Counted from the stretch's first letter, positions 10,560 through 21,799 are shown. The stretch: DNA of 64,000 nt from Stentor coeruleus (GCA_001970955.1 MPUH01000091.1:1-64000); one strand, 5' to 3'. Translations and numbers: made by a program. The notes: generated by a model not told the origin, from the letters alone.

Positions 10560-10869
10560 AATACAAAAGTGATTCAAATTGTGAGGATTTTGAAAATTAT
10601 ATATCAAAAGAAGGAATGCGCCTAAGTTTTATCAGAAATAAATAGATTAGTTTTTATACTTAAAAGTATAGTAGTACTTATAATAATTTTTTATGTAAAA
10701 AAGATAAATCTAAGGATAAGAATGTAAAATACTATGGTATATCAACTATAGGAAAATCAAACTTTAAACATATGTCGAAAAAGTTGATAAAAATCTTAAA
10801 TTAAATAGCATTGAAAGATTTTATTATAAACCTGAAAATGCTGTATTTAATACAGAATACACAAAGTAA
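10560..10869 (+). pseudogene. Decayed coding fragment, unknown family
   Basis: Protein-like stretches on the plus strand in more than one frame: KSDSNCEDFENYISKEGMRL, KDKNVKYYGISTIGKSNF and RFYYKPENAVFNTEYTK. They are separated by stops and frame changes that no 15- or 16-nt intron repairs. Probably remains of a gene or gene copy. No family recognised. Confidence 0.3.
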
Positions 10870-10921
10870 ATTTTAAACTATTCCATCATAAAATCCCTAA
10901 TTTCATCACTAAGCCAATTTT

Positions 10922-11010
10922 CACAATAAAACCACAACTCTTCTATCAAATCCTCCAAAATCCCTNCACAATAAAACCACAACTCTTCTATCAAATCCTC
11001 CAAAATCCCT
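10922..11010. repeat. Unresolved assembly join with 44-bp duplicated flanks
   Basis: A single N at 10966 is flanked by two perfect copies of the same 44 bp (10922-10965 and 10967-11010). This is what two contigs with an unmerged overlap look like, so it is most likely an assembly artefact rather than a biological repeat. Confidence 0.85.
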
Positions 11011-11182
11011 TCCTAATTTTCTCACAACAGCAAACCCAAAACCCAAAATTCCAAAAACCAGTATCTTCCATATCCCATCCTATCAAAACCTTTAAACCCC
11101 CAACAATCCCTTAAAATCATGATCAAAACCATCCAAAAAAAAATTATAATCTTAAAATACAAAAACCCAAAAAAAACCACAA

Positions 11183-12781
11183 CTAAATCGTAGTCGATAT
11201 TTCAAGTAAATAATACGTCGCAGTAACATGATTAATTTCCCTAAACTTCAAACTCTGATAAACAAACTCACAAGGAAACCCCATATCTTTCATCTTCATC
11301 AAAATCTCTTTTTCCGTAGCTTTCCTATACGAGCACATAAACCCTCCAACAAACCTAGGAATAACAGAATCTTCCATAAAACCTTCTCCATCTTCATTTA
11401 ACCAAGGATGTATTTTCATTTCTTCTAATGATATTCTCATATGTGGTATTGGATTCAACATCCTTCTAATCAAATCCTGAGCTTTTAAAGATAAACAATC
11501 AGGCATATCATATTTACACCTCAATATAAGTTTATGAAGTTCAGGTAAAGTTTTAGCTCTAAAAGGTACAGTTCCAGTAAGTATAGCATAAAGTAAAACT
11601 CCCATACTCCAAATATCAACATAAAACGGGTCATATCCTCGATCTGCAATGATTTCTGGTGCTAAATAAGCAGGTGTACCACATTGGTCATAGATTTTTT
11701 CCCCAGGTTTAACACTTCGACTAACCCCGAAATCACATAGTTTTATACATGTGAAATCAGTTGTTATAAGAATATTATCAAGTTTTACATCACGATGGAT
11801 TATGTTTTTTGTATGACATGCTTGAATTGCTTCTATAAGTTGACTGAAAATATGTTTGCCTTCAAGTTCTGTTAGGCTACCACGAGTTTTTACTAGTTGT
11901 AGTAAATCACCACCACCTGAGTATTCTAAAACTATCATTAGATGTTTTGAGGATTCAAAAACTTCGAGAAGGCGGATGACGTTTTGATGGAATATTTTTT
12001 TCATTACGTAAACTTCTTGGAAAACTTTTCGCCTTGTCCTGTCGTCTAGGATTATTGACTTGTCTATGGTTTTTATGGCAACTTTAAGACCTGTCAGACG
12101 ATGAAGGCCTAGGTATACCTTGCCGAATGCCCCTTTGCCAAGTTGTTTGCCTATCAAATAAAAGTTGGCATTAGTAGCTATTAAATTCCCAGTTTTTATA
12201 GAGTTTAATATAGAATGAAGGATTATATCTTTTTTTGTCTGCTCTTCTTGTTCTTTTCTCATAGTTTCGAAATTAGAAAATGATCCTAGGCTTTTAGCGC
12301 TTGAACTATGAGCGCATTTTTTATCATTATTTGATGTCCTTTTTTGTTCATTTTTTAAAGTTTGTTCTTGCGATGTTGAATCTTTTTCTAATGTTATTAT
12401 ACGGCCAGTGTCTAATGAAGGTCGGATAACAACTGGACTTTCTACATTTGAAGCAGCCCGTCTATGAGGAGTTTTTTTTTCCCGCCGGGTTTTAGGTGAA
12501 TATCTTGGTTCTTGTGGGGAATTTTGCCTAGAACCTGCAGCTAAATATTTTGCAAGCAATTGGATGTATTTAGGCTCTAAAAACTATGTGGATTGTACCT
12601 TGGAGTGTAATGAATTGCCGAAATTTGATTGAAAGTTCGAACTGGATGAATTTTTAAGGTTTTCAGGTGTTGAGAGTCTAGTTTTACTTTTGGGTTTTTG
12701 GATTATGATTATATCTTTAGAGGTTTTTCTTATATGCTCTTGTTTTTTTGCACGTGAAGGAGAAATCTTATAATCACCCAT
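11183..12781 (-). CDS. SNF1/MARK-type (CAMKL) Ser/Thr kinase with UBA-like tail
   Basis: 527 aa in two exons: 12599-12781, a 15-nt intron at 12584-12598 (GTACAATCCACATAG), and 11183-12583. The junction reads LHSK-FLEPKYIQLLAKYLAAG. The first 170 residues are basic and disordered. The kinase domain (about residues 190-445) shows GKGAFGKVYLG, VAIKTI, IIHRDVKLDN, CDFGVS, CGTPAYLAPE and DIWSMGVLLYAILTG, the hallmarks of AMPK/MARK kinases that are activated by an upstream kinase at the activation-loop Thr. The last 45 residues (KEILMKMKDMGF then NHVTATYYLLE) look like the UBA/AID segment that follows the kinase in SNF1 and MARK proteins. The subgroup cannot be fixed from sequence reading alone. 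Confidence 0.9.
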
Positions 12782-13247
12782 AATGCTGATTATTTTACTT
12801 TTAGAAAAATTGTTGATGAATTTTTTATATAAATCATAGAAATAGTTTGTTGGGGTTTTTGGTATTATGCTGTTTAGATATTAAGAATATACGTAAATAT
12901 TTTTATTGTAGAAGAAGAAAATGAAAAATACTTTCCCTTAGTTTTTTTTATGAAATTTTCAATGTAAAAACATCAAAAAAAAAATCAAAATAATTCTGTA
13001 AATTGGAAACTAGTCTGCAATCAAGTTAACACTAATCAATTATTATTAAAATTATGATATTATTTAACTAAAATATCAGAAAAATAAGTAAACCTTCTAG
13101 CATATTTCTATTACCTTAAAACCATCAAACTGAAAATATTTTTTTAACCTTAATTAACACTTCTAAAAAGTTTATCAACCCTCCTCCTTCCATAAAAACC
13201 TAAGAATCTTATCCAAATTTCCTTCATTTATTCATCCTATCCATTAT
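12782..13247. other. Intergenic between two minus-strand genes
   Basis: Plus-strand composition changes from G/T-rich (left, upstream of the kinase) to A/C-rich (right, downstream of the ankyrin gene) near 13010. No other feature seen. Confidence 0.5.
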
Positions 13248-14708
13248 TTAAATAATATAGCACAAGTCATTTGGAGCCAAACTTATTTTTTTTTCTTCAT
13301 TTTTTTCCAATCTTTTTCTACTAAGTCCCCATGAATCTTCTTTAAGCTTAGATAATATCCTATGTCTATACCCAGGTTTTGAAATCCCAATATCAATCAA
13401 ATCTTCAGCAGTTATCTCCCAAGGACTATTCATCAAATGAAGTATCTGATCAAGTTCATCATATCCATTTTCAGCAAAAGCTCCATACAATTCCTTCAAA
13501 TTCAAAGTTTCCAACCATTTATCTAACCCTGGCATATTCATCATAAACAAATTCGATGATACTTCAACAGTACAACATTTAAAAGGATTCATCATATTCG
13601 AAGCTAAAACATCATCTTTTTTATTTAAATCTTCCATTGCTAACATAAGCCTTTTCCTATGTCCCGGTTTTTGTATACCAATTTCTTGTAAAGATTGTTC
13701 AGTTATAGGCATTTTTGATAACATTTGCATTGATATTTGTTGTAAATCATCATATCCTGCAGCAACAAGTTGTAAATAACATTCATCAAGACCTTTTTTA
13801 TTAAGCCAATTGTATAAAGCTGATGATTGATCAGCTGGGCCAAATGAGACAATTTTTTTCCTTTCAAGTTCGATACTGGTTTTTTCAGCATCGGGTTCAA
13901 AAATTAAACTTATATTCCCACTTATTGACTGATTTTTTACTGTATCAACTGAAGCTCGAACAGCTTCTCGAATTTTTTTATGGAAGTCTTCAAGTTGTTT
14001 TTCTTTAGTTTCTACTGATTTATAATCACTTATGAAAGATATATCAGAATATGATCGAGATATTATTGGGGATATACATTCAATTGATGATTTCTGAGGT
14101 ATCTCAGAAGGTTCTGGACTTGGCATACTTAAAGAATTCCTTGATAACATCATTATAACCTCCTCACTCCTCGCAATATCTTTTGGAGTCTTCCCATGTT
14201 TATCCTTTAATTCAGTATTAGCATTAAATTGCAAAAGCAATTGTATAACATCGACATAAGAATAATCAGAGGCATAATGTAATGAAGTCTTACCAAAAAG
14301 ACTATTTTGCAAATTTGGATTGGCTTTGTTTGTTAAAAGAAGATGGACCATATCTGCGTCACCTTTAAAACAAGCGAGATGTAAAGCTGTTTCTCCATCT
14401 TTCTGTTGGATGTTTGGGTCTGCACCGTATTTTAATAATAGACTTGCTATTGTTAATTGACGATTTTCTGCAGCTTGATGTAAGGCTGTATCTCCCATAC
14501 GAGTTCTGATATTTGGATTTGCTCCTGATTGTAAGAGATATTCTGTTGTGTTTATATGACCACATATAACTGATCTATATAAACCTGTCCACCCTAGTTT
14601 TAGATCAGTTTCATCAAGACCTTTTGGATATTCGATTAAAGCATCGATTAAAAGGTCTAGATCTCCAAGTCTGCATGCTCTTTGTATCTCATCGCTATTA
14701 TCGCCCAT
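13248..14708 (-). CDS. Ankyrin-repeat protein with two SAM domains
   Basis: 486 aa, single exon. Residues about 8-195 hold five ankyrin repeats (consensus pieces: GWTGLYRSVICGHI, GDTALHQAAENRQ, GETALHLACFKGD, GKTSLHYASDYS, GKTPKDIARS). A linker rich in Ser follows. Two SAM-like domains occupy about 295-360 and 395-460; each begins with a tryptophan (LYNWLNKKGL; LDKWLETLNL) and ends in the same kind of helix (GIQKPGHRKRLML; GISKPGYRHRIL). The order matches scaffold proteins of the ANKS/SANS kind, which assemble signalling or ciliary complexes by SAM polymerisation. Location in Stentor is unknown. Confidence 0.9.
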   Translation of the reverse strand: MGDNSDEIQRACRLGDLDLLIDALIEYPKGLDETDLKLGWTGLYRSVICGHINTTEYLLQSGANPNIRTRMGDTALHQAAENRQLTIASLLLKYGADPNIQQKDGETALHLACFKGDADMVHLLLTNKANPNLQNSLFGKTSLHYASDYSYVDVIQLLLQFNANTELKDKHGKTPKDIARSEEVIMMLSRNSLSMPSPEPSEIPQKSSIECISPIISRSYSDISFISDYKSVETKEKQLEDFHKKIREAVRASVDTVKNQSISGNISLIFEPDAEKTSIELERKKIVSFGPADQSSALYNWLNKKGLDECYLQLVAAGYDDLQQISMQMLSKMPITEQSLQEIGIQKPGHRKRLMLAMEDLNKKDDVLASNMMNPFKCCTVEVSSNLFMMNMPGLDKWLETLNLKELYGAFAENGYDELDQILHLMNSPWEITAEDLIDIGISKPGYRHRILSKLKEDSWGLSRKRLEKNEEKKISLAPNDLCYII

Positions 14709-15156
14709 TGGTAAATTATTTAGTAGTTTAATGGAGTGTTTGAGTATATGTGTTGGTTTTCAAGTTGGAATATTATTTTCATTGTTTTTGATAATGAAAT
14801 AAGTAATTAAGTTATTTTTACATAGGATTTTAAGTGCCTGCAAACTTCGGAACTGCTAGCATCCTTCCTACATAAATCATTAAACTAAAAAATTCTAACT
14901 TGCTTTGCAAATTCATAAAACCCAAGTTAAACTTAGCATTAGTTCTCTTATCTTCAATCACAGTTCTTATCAATTCAACACTCTTTGCCAAAATTTATTT
15001 CTAAAACTAATTAAATTCCTTTTAAAATAAAACATCAGAGAAATTTGACTTAATTTATAAATAATCATTTTATTTCTTATATCTACATAAGTTTTACTAT
15101 ATAATATAAAATTTTCTGTGATATACTCAAAAAAAAAAAAAAATCCTTGAACTAGC
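14709..15156. other. Intergenic between two minus-strand genes
   Basis: AT-rich with a run of 13 A at about 15130-15142. No gene supported. A 91-codon minus-strand frame at 14970-15245 overlaps the next gene's 3' end and has no protein-like composition. Confidence 0.45.
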
Positions 15157-15909
15157 TTATTTATTATTATTATATCTAGAATGAGAGCTATTACCTCTTC
15201 TCGCACGTACAGTGCTTTTAGATTTTTTACTTTCTTGATCTCCAAAAGAGGAGGTTAACGGCAGGAAAGTGGTATTCATATAATTATTCATTTTCAAACT
15301 TTTGAAATTTGGGACTACATGACCACTAACTCTATCCAAATAATGAATATTAACCATAAATGTTGGAACTTCTCCTACTGGTCTTGATGAGGTCTTATCT
15401 AAATCAGGTATCGCAACATTAGCATCAACTTGTGAGTATTTCACATCTTTAATCGTAGTATTAAACTGTGGAGGTTTATAAAGTGGTCTTCTAGGTAAAC
15501 TCATATCAAAAGTCAAAAGTTTTTTCCCAGACCCTTTCCAAATAGCCTTATAATTAGGTGAATAATCATGATGTTCCTGTTTTGTATTGTAAATACTCAT
15601 AAAATTCCTCCCAGTCGTTTTCGCTAAATCTGGTGCAGGTATTCTTGGAACACGTGTGCTGACAATTGGAAAGGTTTGAAATGCTACAAATCGTTTTTCA
15701 TGGACATCATTGGAAAATTGCTTAAGCTCAGTCCTAGGAAGTTGCTTGCTAAAATCAGGTGACTGGACATGAGGACTTGATTCTTGTGATAACGACCTTC
15801 TCCTATCATTTTGTGAAAAATAATAAGCTGTAGTTGACCTAGGACTAATCGATGGAGTGCCGAGTTTCTGATAAATCTCAGGGGAGTTTAGGTTGATTTT
15901 TCTAGCCAT
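15157..15909 (-). CDS. Hypothetical disordered protein, 250 aa
   Basis: Single exon from ATG at 15909. Rich in Ser, Pro, Arg, Lys and Asn with scattered short motifs: DLAKTTGR and DLDKTSSRP resemble each other, and PRRPLYKPPQF is proline-rich. The basic Ser/Arg tail ends in RYNNNK. Such composition is common in ciliary and cortical microtubule-associated proteins, but I cannot name a family. Its start lies only 120 bp from the divergent Pumilio gene, so both promoters must be compact. Confidence 0.75.
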   Translation of the reverse strand: MARKINLNSPEIYQKLGTPSISPRSTTAYYFSQNDRRRSLSQESSPHVQSPDFSKQLPRTELKQFSNDVHEKRFVAFQTFPIVSTRVPRIPAPDLAKTTGRNFMSIYNTKQEHHDYSPNYKAIWKGSGKKLLTFDMSLPRRPLYKPPQFNTTIKDVKYSQVDANVAIPDLDKTSSRPVGEVPTFMVNIHYLDRVSGHVVPNFKSLKMNNYMNTTFLPLTSSFGDQESKKSKSTVRARRGNSSHSRYNNNK

Positions 15910-16029
15910 TTATTAGACCACATCAATCATTTAAGGCAAATTTGTCAACCTAAACTTCATAAATAGTCAATAATAATCATAAAAAAAAATACTTTAAGCA
16001 CCAAAAATCTTAAATATGAGATTATAAAC

Positions 16030-17466
16030 ATGTCCTCACCATACACAAAAGGTATTATTGGGAACACTCTTCCTTGTCGATCTACATCAGCTCCACCAAG
16101 CATAGATTCTAACATGCTTTTCGCAATACCTTATGCCTCTGAGTACATATCTGCATTTTCAGACATAAGAAATGACCAGATGTATGAAGAATTTTATGAG
16201 ATTTTCAAAGAAAGATTGAATATCCCCCCTCCTCTCACTGATCCTTTATACATCGAGAGGTCGATTATTGAAGAAAATTCTAGAAAATACTCAGATGTTT
16301 CGGAAGGACAAAGCCGATCTAGGTCCACGAGTTTTTTAGTGTCTAATATTGTGGATAAATGTATTAAAGAAGAAGAGTCGCCTAAGAATGTACAGGTTAA
16401 AGTGCCTAATGACTTTATTCCAACTGGTTATGATGATAGTTTTTTCCCTGTATATTCTTCTTTTACAGTCCAACACATTTATAGCCACGCTTTGGAGATG
16501 TCTAAAGATCAAATCGGCTGTAGACTTTTACAGAAAAAACTAGAAGAAAAAAACCCTTTTACCTTACAAGCGATATTTGAACAAATTTATGTGCATATAC
16601 CTGATATCATGGTCGACCCTTTTGGTAATTATTTCATACAAAAACTCATGGAAGAAGGAGATGAAAGCATTATCGAGTCTATCATCACCCTTATTCATAA
16701 CAGAATCGCACACATTGCCTTAGATTCCCATGGCACACGGGCTATACAAAAGCTCATTGAAGTTGTTGTTAACTACCCAAAACATATATCCAACATTGTC
16801 CAATCTTTAAAAAACCATGAAATCATTCTTATCAAAGATATGAATGGCAATCACGTCATCCAAAAATGCTTAAATTCTCTTGGGTATCCTTATAATGATT
16901 TTATATATGAAACTGTATGTAAAAATGTTTATGAACTTGCAACACATCGTCATGGATGTTGTGTACTTCAAAGATGTATAGATGCAGCAACACCTATACA
17001 AAGGGATAATTTAGTTGATAAAGTTATAGAATGTGCTGTTGAACTTGTACAAGATGCTTTTGGTAATTATGTAGTTCAATATGTTATTGATTTAAATTCA
17101 CATGATGCTAATGGTAGATTAGCTTTGTTATTTATAAAAAGTATGCAAGTTTTAGCTGTACAGAAATTTTCATCAAATGTTATTGAGAAATGCTTGCAAC
17201 AAAATACAAGTGCGATACAACAGATTATGATACAAGAGATATCTCAGCCTGAAAATTTGATTAGGATGATTAATGATCAATATGCGAATTATGTTGTACA
17301 AAGGGCGTTAACGTTGGCTGAGGCACCTCTGCTTAGTAAGATGCTGAAGGAGATTAAGACAAGGGCTAAGGAACTGAAAAAAACTCAGTTCGGGAAGAGG
17401 ATTTATGCGAAACTGAGCAAGAAGTACCCGGAGCTTAGTGACAAGCCTTCGACTAGAAAGCAGTGA
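16030..17466 (+). CDS. Pumilio (PUF) family RNA-binding protein
   Basis: 478 aa, single exon ending in TGA. Eight PUM repeats fill residues about 150-455: DQIGCRLLQKKL, DPFGNYFIQKLME, DSHGTRAIQKLIE, DMNGNHVIQKCLN, HRHGCCVLQRCID, DAFGNYVVQYVID, QKFSSNVIEKCLQ and DQYANYVVQRALT. The residue triplets in each repeat that read RNA bases (such as NYxxQ and SNxxE) are intact in most repeats. PUF proteins bind 3' UTRs with UGUA cores and repress or localise mRNAs. The N-terminal 150 residues are low-complexity. It is a strong one-to-one match to the PUF length and layout. Confidence 0.97.
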   Translation: MSSPYTKGIIGNTLPCRSTSAPPSIDSNMLFAIPYASEYISAFSDIRNDQMYEEFYEIFKERLNIPPPLTDPLYIERSIIEENSRKYSDVSEGQSRSRSTSFLVSNIVDKCIKEEESPKNVQVKVPNDFIPTGYDDSFFPVYSSFTVQHIYSHALEMSKDQIGCRLLQKKLEEKNPFTLQAIFEQIYVHIPDIMVDPFGNYFIQKLMEEGDESIIESIITLIHNRIAHIALDSHGTRAIQKLIEVVVNYPKHISNIVQSLKNHEIILIKDMNGNHVIQKCLNSLGYPYNDFIYETVCKNVYELATHRHGCCVLQRCIDAATPIQRDNLVDKVIECAVELVQDAFGNYVVQYVIDLNSHDANGRLALLFIKSMQVLAVQKFSSNVIEKCLQQNTSAIQQIMIQEISQPENLIRMINDQYANYVVQRALTLAEAPLLSKMLKEIKTRAKELKKTQFGKRIYAKLSKKYPELSDKPSTRKQ

Positions 17467-17803
17467 TAATTTATTTTTTTATTAGTTATAGTGTGGCTTT
17501 ATGGGATTTTTGAAGGTTTTTGAGGTTTTAGGTTTTTATTATAATTTTTTTTTAAGAATTAAGTTGTTGAATTAAAGTAATAGTTTTGGTATTTGGTTTA
17601 GATTTATGAGTTGAAAAAGAAAGATTTTATAAAAGAGATTAAATATATAAATGAGGATTTTCTTAATTTATAGTTAAGGTTGCCTTTATCAAATTTGCTT
17701 TAAATACTAGGACAATATTTTTTTATTGTTATTATCTAAAGTGGATATGCGCTTATTTTGATAGCTAGTTTTTATTTATATGAATAAAAAAATGTTTAGA
17801 AGA
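17467..17803. other. Convergent intergenic region
   Basis: Downstream of the Pumilio gene and of the zinc transporter gene. The left part is strongly G/T-rich on the plus strand. Contains T runs; no defined terminator signal. Confidence 0.5.
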
Positions 17804-18907
17804 TTAGAGGAAAGATGGATCACAACATAAGGTTTGTTTTTCGCCTTGGAGTTCGATTTGTATTGCTGTATTTAAAATCCCATAATCTTTTTTTAAGAGG
17901 AATATAGCTTTTTCTAATGATGAATGGGGATCTATAGCAACTAAATGACAGGACATACAGGTTTTTGAAGCACTTAAAGACCATATATGGAATTCATGTA
18001 CTTCTAAAACCCCTTCTATCTATATAACTCTTACATTTAACAATTTATTTTTTATCTCACTAGCATTTATATCATTTGGAGTTCCTTCCATAAGAACTTT
18101 CACACAATCTTTTATTATAGGCATAGTAGTAAACATAACAATAACAGAAAATAATAAAGTGCAAATTGGGTCAGCCTCAGAATATTCAGGGTAAAAATAA
18201 ATAACAATCCCAGCAATTATAACCCCAATACTTTGTAAAGCATCACCAATAACATGCAAAAAAGCAGCTCGCATATTTAAGCTTTTAGAATGATTATGCT
18301 TCAATATATTTTTCTTTTCATTTCCTTTAGCACATGTTGTGGAATCAATTTCAAAAGGTAGCATTTCTGTTTTTCCTACATCTTTTTCTTTGAGATTTAT
18401 GATAGGTTTGATTAAATGATCTTGATTATTTAAATGATTATGACTATCACAGTCTATATGATCATGTTCATGGCTATGTGAGTGTGAATGAGAATGTCCG
18501 ATTACAAAACCCATGATAAGATTACCTAATAATCCTGCCATTGCTGTTATGAGCATTACTGAACCTTCAACAGAGGATTTGTGGATAAGTCTATGGATAG
18601 CTTCTGAAAATAACCAAGTTGTCAAAGCCCAGATTAGAGCGATGCTTAGAAGAGCTCCAATAACTTCTGCTCTATAGAATCCATATGACATTTTCTTAGT
18701 TGCTGGCCTCTGAGATATATGCATGCTTACTATTGAGATACAAAATCCCAAAATATCAGAAAGAATATGTGCTGCATCTGTAAGGATTGCCAATGAACCT
18801 GAAATTATCCCACCAATAACTTCTCCAGTCATAAATAAGATACATATAAATACTGAAATGTACAATTTCCTAAGGTTCTTTTTATTCTCGTGATCATGAG
18901 CGTTCAT
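17804..18907 (-). CDS. ZnT/SLC30 cation diffusion facilitator (zinc transporter)
   Basis: 362 aa in two exons: 18035-18907, a 15-nt intron at 18020-18034 (GTAAGAGTTATATAG), 17804-18019. The junction restores the conserved IEGVLEVHEFHIWSL segment of the cytoplasmic domain. Six membrane spans are visible. The tetrahedral transport-site motifs are present: HILSD in TM2 (after LTDAA) and HVIGD in TM5. The loop between TM4 and TM5 is histidine-rich (HSHSHSHSHEHDHIDCDSHN), as in ZnT proteins that move zinc from cytosol to organelles or outside in exchange for protons. Length fits the family. Confidence 0.96.
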
Positions 18908-19380
18908 AGGCTTTTGTCTGATTTATTATGGGCGATAAAATTAAAGATATGATTATTATAGTAAAAGAATTTTTTTATAGACAATTGCGAAATGATGCTC
19001 TATGAAAAGATATGATTCGAATTTTTCACAGTTTCGTAATTATTGTTAATGAATTTAAGCTTTGAAGGTGGATTATTGCTGGGTAGTTTGTGTTTTTAAA
19101 AATTTTAAGGATGAAATAATATATATTTTTTATACTCAATTGATATACTATAAATAGTATAATAAATTAGTTAAGGGTTGATAGTATTTGCAGTTTTTAA
19201 GTATGCTGATTATCAAAAGCAAAAAACGTACTTTTTATTAAATTTTCAACTCAGCATTTAATCAAAAATAAATGCTAAAAAGATCATTCATCAAAACAAG
19301 CTAAAGATATAAACTTTACCTAATAGGATTTATTATACAGCCTATATCCATATAAAACAATCTTCAGTCACAATAAATTT
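18908..19380. other. Intergenic, AT-rich
   Basis: Upstream flank of the zinc transporter gene (left, more G on plus strand) grading into an A/C-rich part right of about 19230. No gene or repeat supported. Confidence 0.45.
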
Positions 19381-19864
19381 CTAAGAAACAATCAAAAAAT
19401 CAGCAACTGGTTCCAAACCTAAACCCCTAATTATCCTGTCAAAATATTTAAACCCAAAAACCCCCTGATCTATATTCTCTCCAGACAACCCACAATTTTC
19501 ACCTAGCAACCAACTGATCTCAAAGCCAATACCAAAAAACATTAAAAAAAAAATATCATCAATCAAAACCATCACATCAACATTCACTTCCAAGGCCACA
19601 ACCCGCCCATCCCACAAACACATAAAATACCTCATCATCCATATTTCAACAACAAAACCAATCATCATCAAAAAACCCTTCATCATCAAAATTCATATCA
19701 GCCATGCATAAAACCAACCCATCCTCATACAATTTAAAAATCAGCAAACTCAAGCCTAAACACATAAAAAAGTTAAACATTTCACAATCAAAATCATAAC
19801 AAAATACAAAACAAATACTTTTAAATAACAACCAAACAAAGAATGCCAAAAATAATTTCCTCAC
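19381..19864 (-). CDS. Doubtful secreted protein spread over two frames
   Basis: A frame from 19864 begins with a signal-peptide-like MRKLFLAFFVWLLFKSICF and ends at 19646; an overlapping frame continues to 19381 with protein-like text (SWLLGENCGLSGEN, FGFKYFDRIIRGLGLEP). One base change would join them. However, the plus strand here is almost free of G, which by itself removes stops and yields Met/Val/Phe-rich minus-strand frames. Either a small secreted protein with a slip or a composition artefact; no family recognised. Confidence 0.3.
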
Positions 19865-19965
19865 ATAATCATTTAAAGCTAACTAAAAATCATTCAAACT
19901 AAGTATGATATATCGGCTTGCATAAGTATATACTAACGACTTAATCTGAATTATATAATAGTTTA

Positions 19966-20412
19966 ATGGATAAAATCAGGGCCGAAGGAGAAAGGATCAA
20001 TGGACTTCATATGAGGTTTTACAATAGATTGATAAGCTTCTCTGATCAGCTTTCTGATATAGACTTGGTAATAAACGAAAATGAGCAGTTATGCTATAGG
20101 AATAAGAATGAACTTTGCTTATCGCATTATGATAATTACCTGCTGGCGAATTTGGAATTGACGAGAAAAATGGACAAACTGATTTTAGATAAAAATACTA
20201 AGTGCTGGAATACTATACCTTATTCATTAAGACCAGAAGGAGAATTTGAATGGAACGTTAAGTCGCAGGAAACTTTGGATTCGCTTAAGAAATTCTATGA
20301 GTGCACACAACCTTTTAATGAAAAACTTTTACAGTTTTATAGTGAAAAGTTGACACTTAGGAATAATATCATGAAAACTTTAACAGAGCTTAATAAGAAA
20401 GTAGGTAAATAA
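19966..20412 (+). CDS. Hypothetical protein, 148 aa
   Basis: Single exon from ATG at 19966. Mostly helical and charged (EGERINGLHMRFYNRLI; FNEKLLQFYSEKLTLRNNI), so probably a short coiled-coil or helical-bundle protein. No signal peptide or membrane span. A middle segment (TKCWNTIPYSLRPEGEFEW) is less polar. No known family recognised. Codon use and the G-poor 5' flank match real genes here. Confidence 0.7.
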   Translation: MDKIRAEGERINGLHMRFYNRLISFSDQLSDIDLVINENEQLCYRNKNELCLSHYDNYLLANLELTRKMDKLILDKNTKCWNTIPYSLRPEGEFEWNVKSQETLDSLKKFYECTQPFNEKLLQFYSEKLTLRNNIMKTLTELNKKVGK

Positions 20413-20742
20413 CAAGGTCATAAGAATTTTAATAGTTTTTTTAATAGGGTTGTTGGAAATTTAGAAATAGGTTTAAGGTAGTTAAGTTGTCTTTGGATGA
20501 TTTTTTAATAAATATTTTATATATAAAATAAACTTCTGATATATGCTAATTGATATATAGTAAAAAGTATACAACAAAAGTTAGGATATTCTAAAAAAAA
20601 TATAGAAATTTCCTTTTCATTGTTTATCAAGATTAACAAAATATTATCACAGCTAAGTAATTATAAAATCATAACAAAACCCTTATAATAAAGATCATCT
20701 CACAATATTAAAAAAAAAAGCATCAAACTATGAGAAATAAAT
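20413..20742. other. Intergenic between two plus-strand genes
   Basis: G/T-rich left part and A/C-rich right part with a turn near 20600, matching the usual downstream/upstream pattern. No feature recognised. Confidence 0.5.
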
Positions 20743-21465
20743 ATGAACAGTCATGGATATGGGTCTAGAAGACCTCTATTAAAAAACATTGGAGACATGA
20801 ATACCAAACCCAAAAACCAAGCAATTCTAAGAAGTTCAAGCTGTAGAAGAACTAAAGCTACAACATCTCATCAAGATATGTATTCTAGATTTGACACTCC
20901 TGATCATGGTGGTGGAAAGCCAGGTAAGTCAGAAAATGAAAAAATATCAACTGAATATGCAACATATTCAAATTGTATAAGAAAAGAACTAGTTGAATCC
21001 CCGTTGTTACGAAAAGGTCCTGAACGTAAAGATATTTCTAATATAATGAGCCGTGCTTATGCTATTAACGGTAGTTTTGTGTCAACTAGAAGCAAGCATG
21101 GAACTATGAGTGAATATCAAGTACAGGGTGTTATTAATTTAAATACATCAACAAGAAGTAAAAGTCAAAAAAAGTATACAAGTGTTGATTTGAAACCTGG
21201 TACTTTTTCAAATAAGCAAAGCGTATTAAAACCTGTTTCAGCAAATGCTTATTCACAAGTAGTGACTTCTGGTAATTGGAAAGAAGAAGCGAGATCTCCT
21301 ACACCTAATACTTTTCATAGCATTATTCATACTATGCATAGTAAAGCACATAGTCCAGAACCAATGACTAGCCCTACAATTATTGTTATAAAGTCTCCTG
21401 AAGAATCTCAAGAAAAATTGTTGCCGTGGCAAAGGTTTATGAGGGAATTAAGGTATGGTAGTTAA
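20743..21465 (+). CDS. Hypothetical basic disordered protein, 240 aa
   Basis: Single exon. Rich in Ser, Thr, Lys, Arg and Asn; isoelectric point is high. Several SP/TP sites (SRSPTPNT-like, AHSPEPMTSP) suggest phosphorylation by CMGC kinases. The C-terminus ends in a conserved-looking hydrophobic patch (LLPWQRFMRELRYGS). No domain recognised. Possibly a cytoskeleton-associated protein; this is inference from composition only. Confidence 0.7.
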   Translation: MNSHGYGSRRPLLKNIGDMNTKPKNQAILRSSSCRRTKATTSHQDMYSRFDTPDHGGGKPGKSENEKISTEYATYSNCIRKELVESPLLRKGPERKDISNIMSRAYAINGSFVSTRSKHGTMSEYQVQGVINLNTSTRSKSQKKYTSVDLKPGTFSNKQSVLKPVSANAYSQVVTSGNWKEEARSPTPNTFHSIIHTMHSKAHSPEPMTSPTIIVIKSPEESQEKLLPWQRFMRELRYGS

Positions 21466-21799
21466 TTGTATGGGTTAATAGATTTTATGTAATCTTTAGG
21501 ATTTGTGAATTGCTCGTATGGTTAATTTTTTTATTCTTATATAAAATTATTAAATTGTATATTAGATCTTGAGTGTTTATTAGATTATATAAAGGAAATA
21601 ACTATATAGTTTTTATATAATCCTTAACATATAATTTTTAGGTCTTATAAATGCTATTTTTATTAGAAAATGTATATAAGCAAAGATTATTCACCATAAG
21701 AAAATTATCAACTTTTATGTGATTTAATTATCCATCAATACAATTATTTTGTTGAATATTTAACAGGACATAAGGATTTTCGAGGTAAATTAACTATTA
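21466..21799. other. Convergent intergenic region
   Basis: AT-rich gap between two 3' ends. No feature recognised. Confidence 0.5.
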
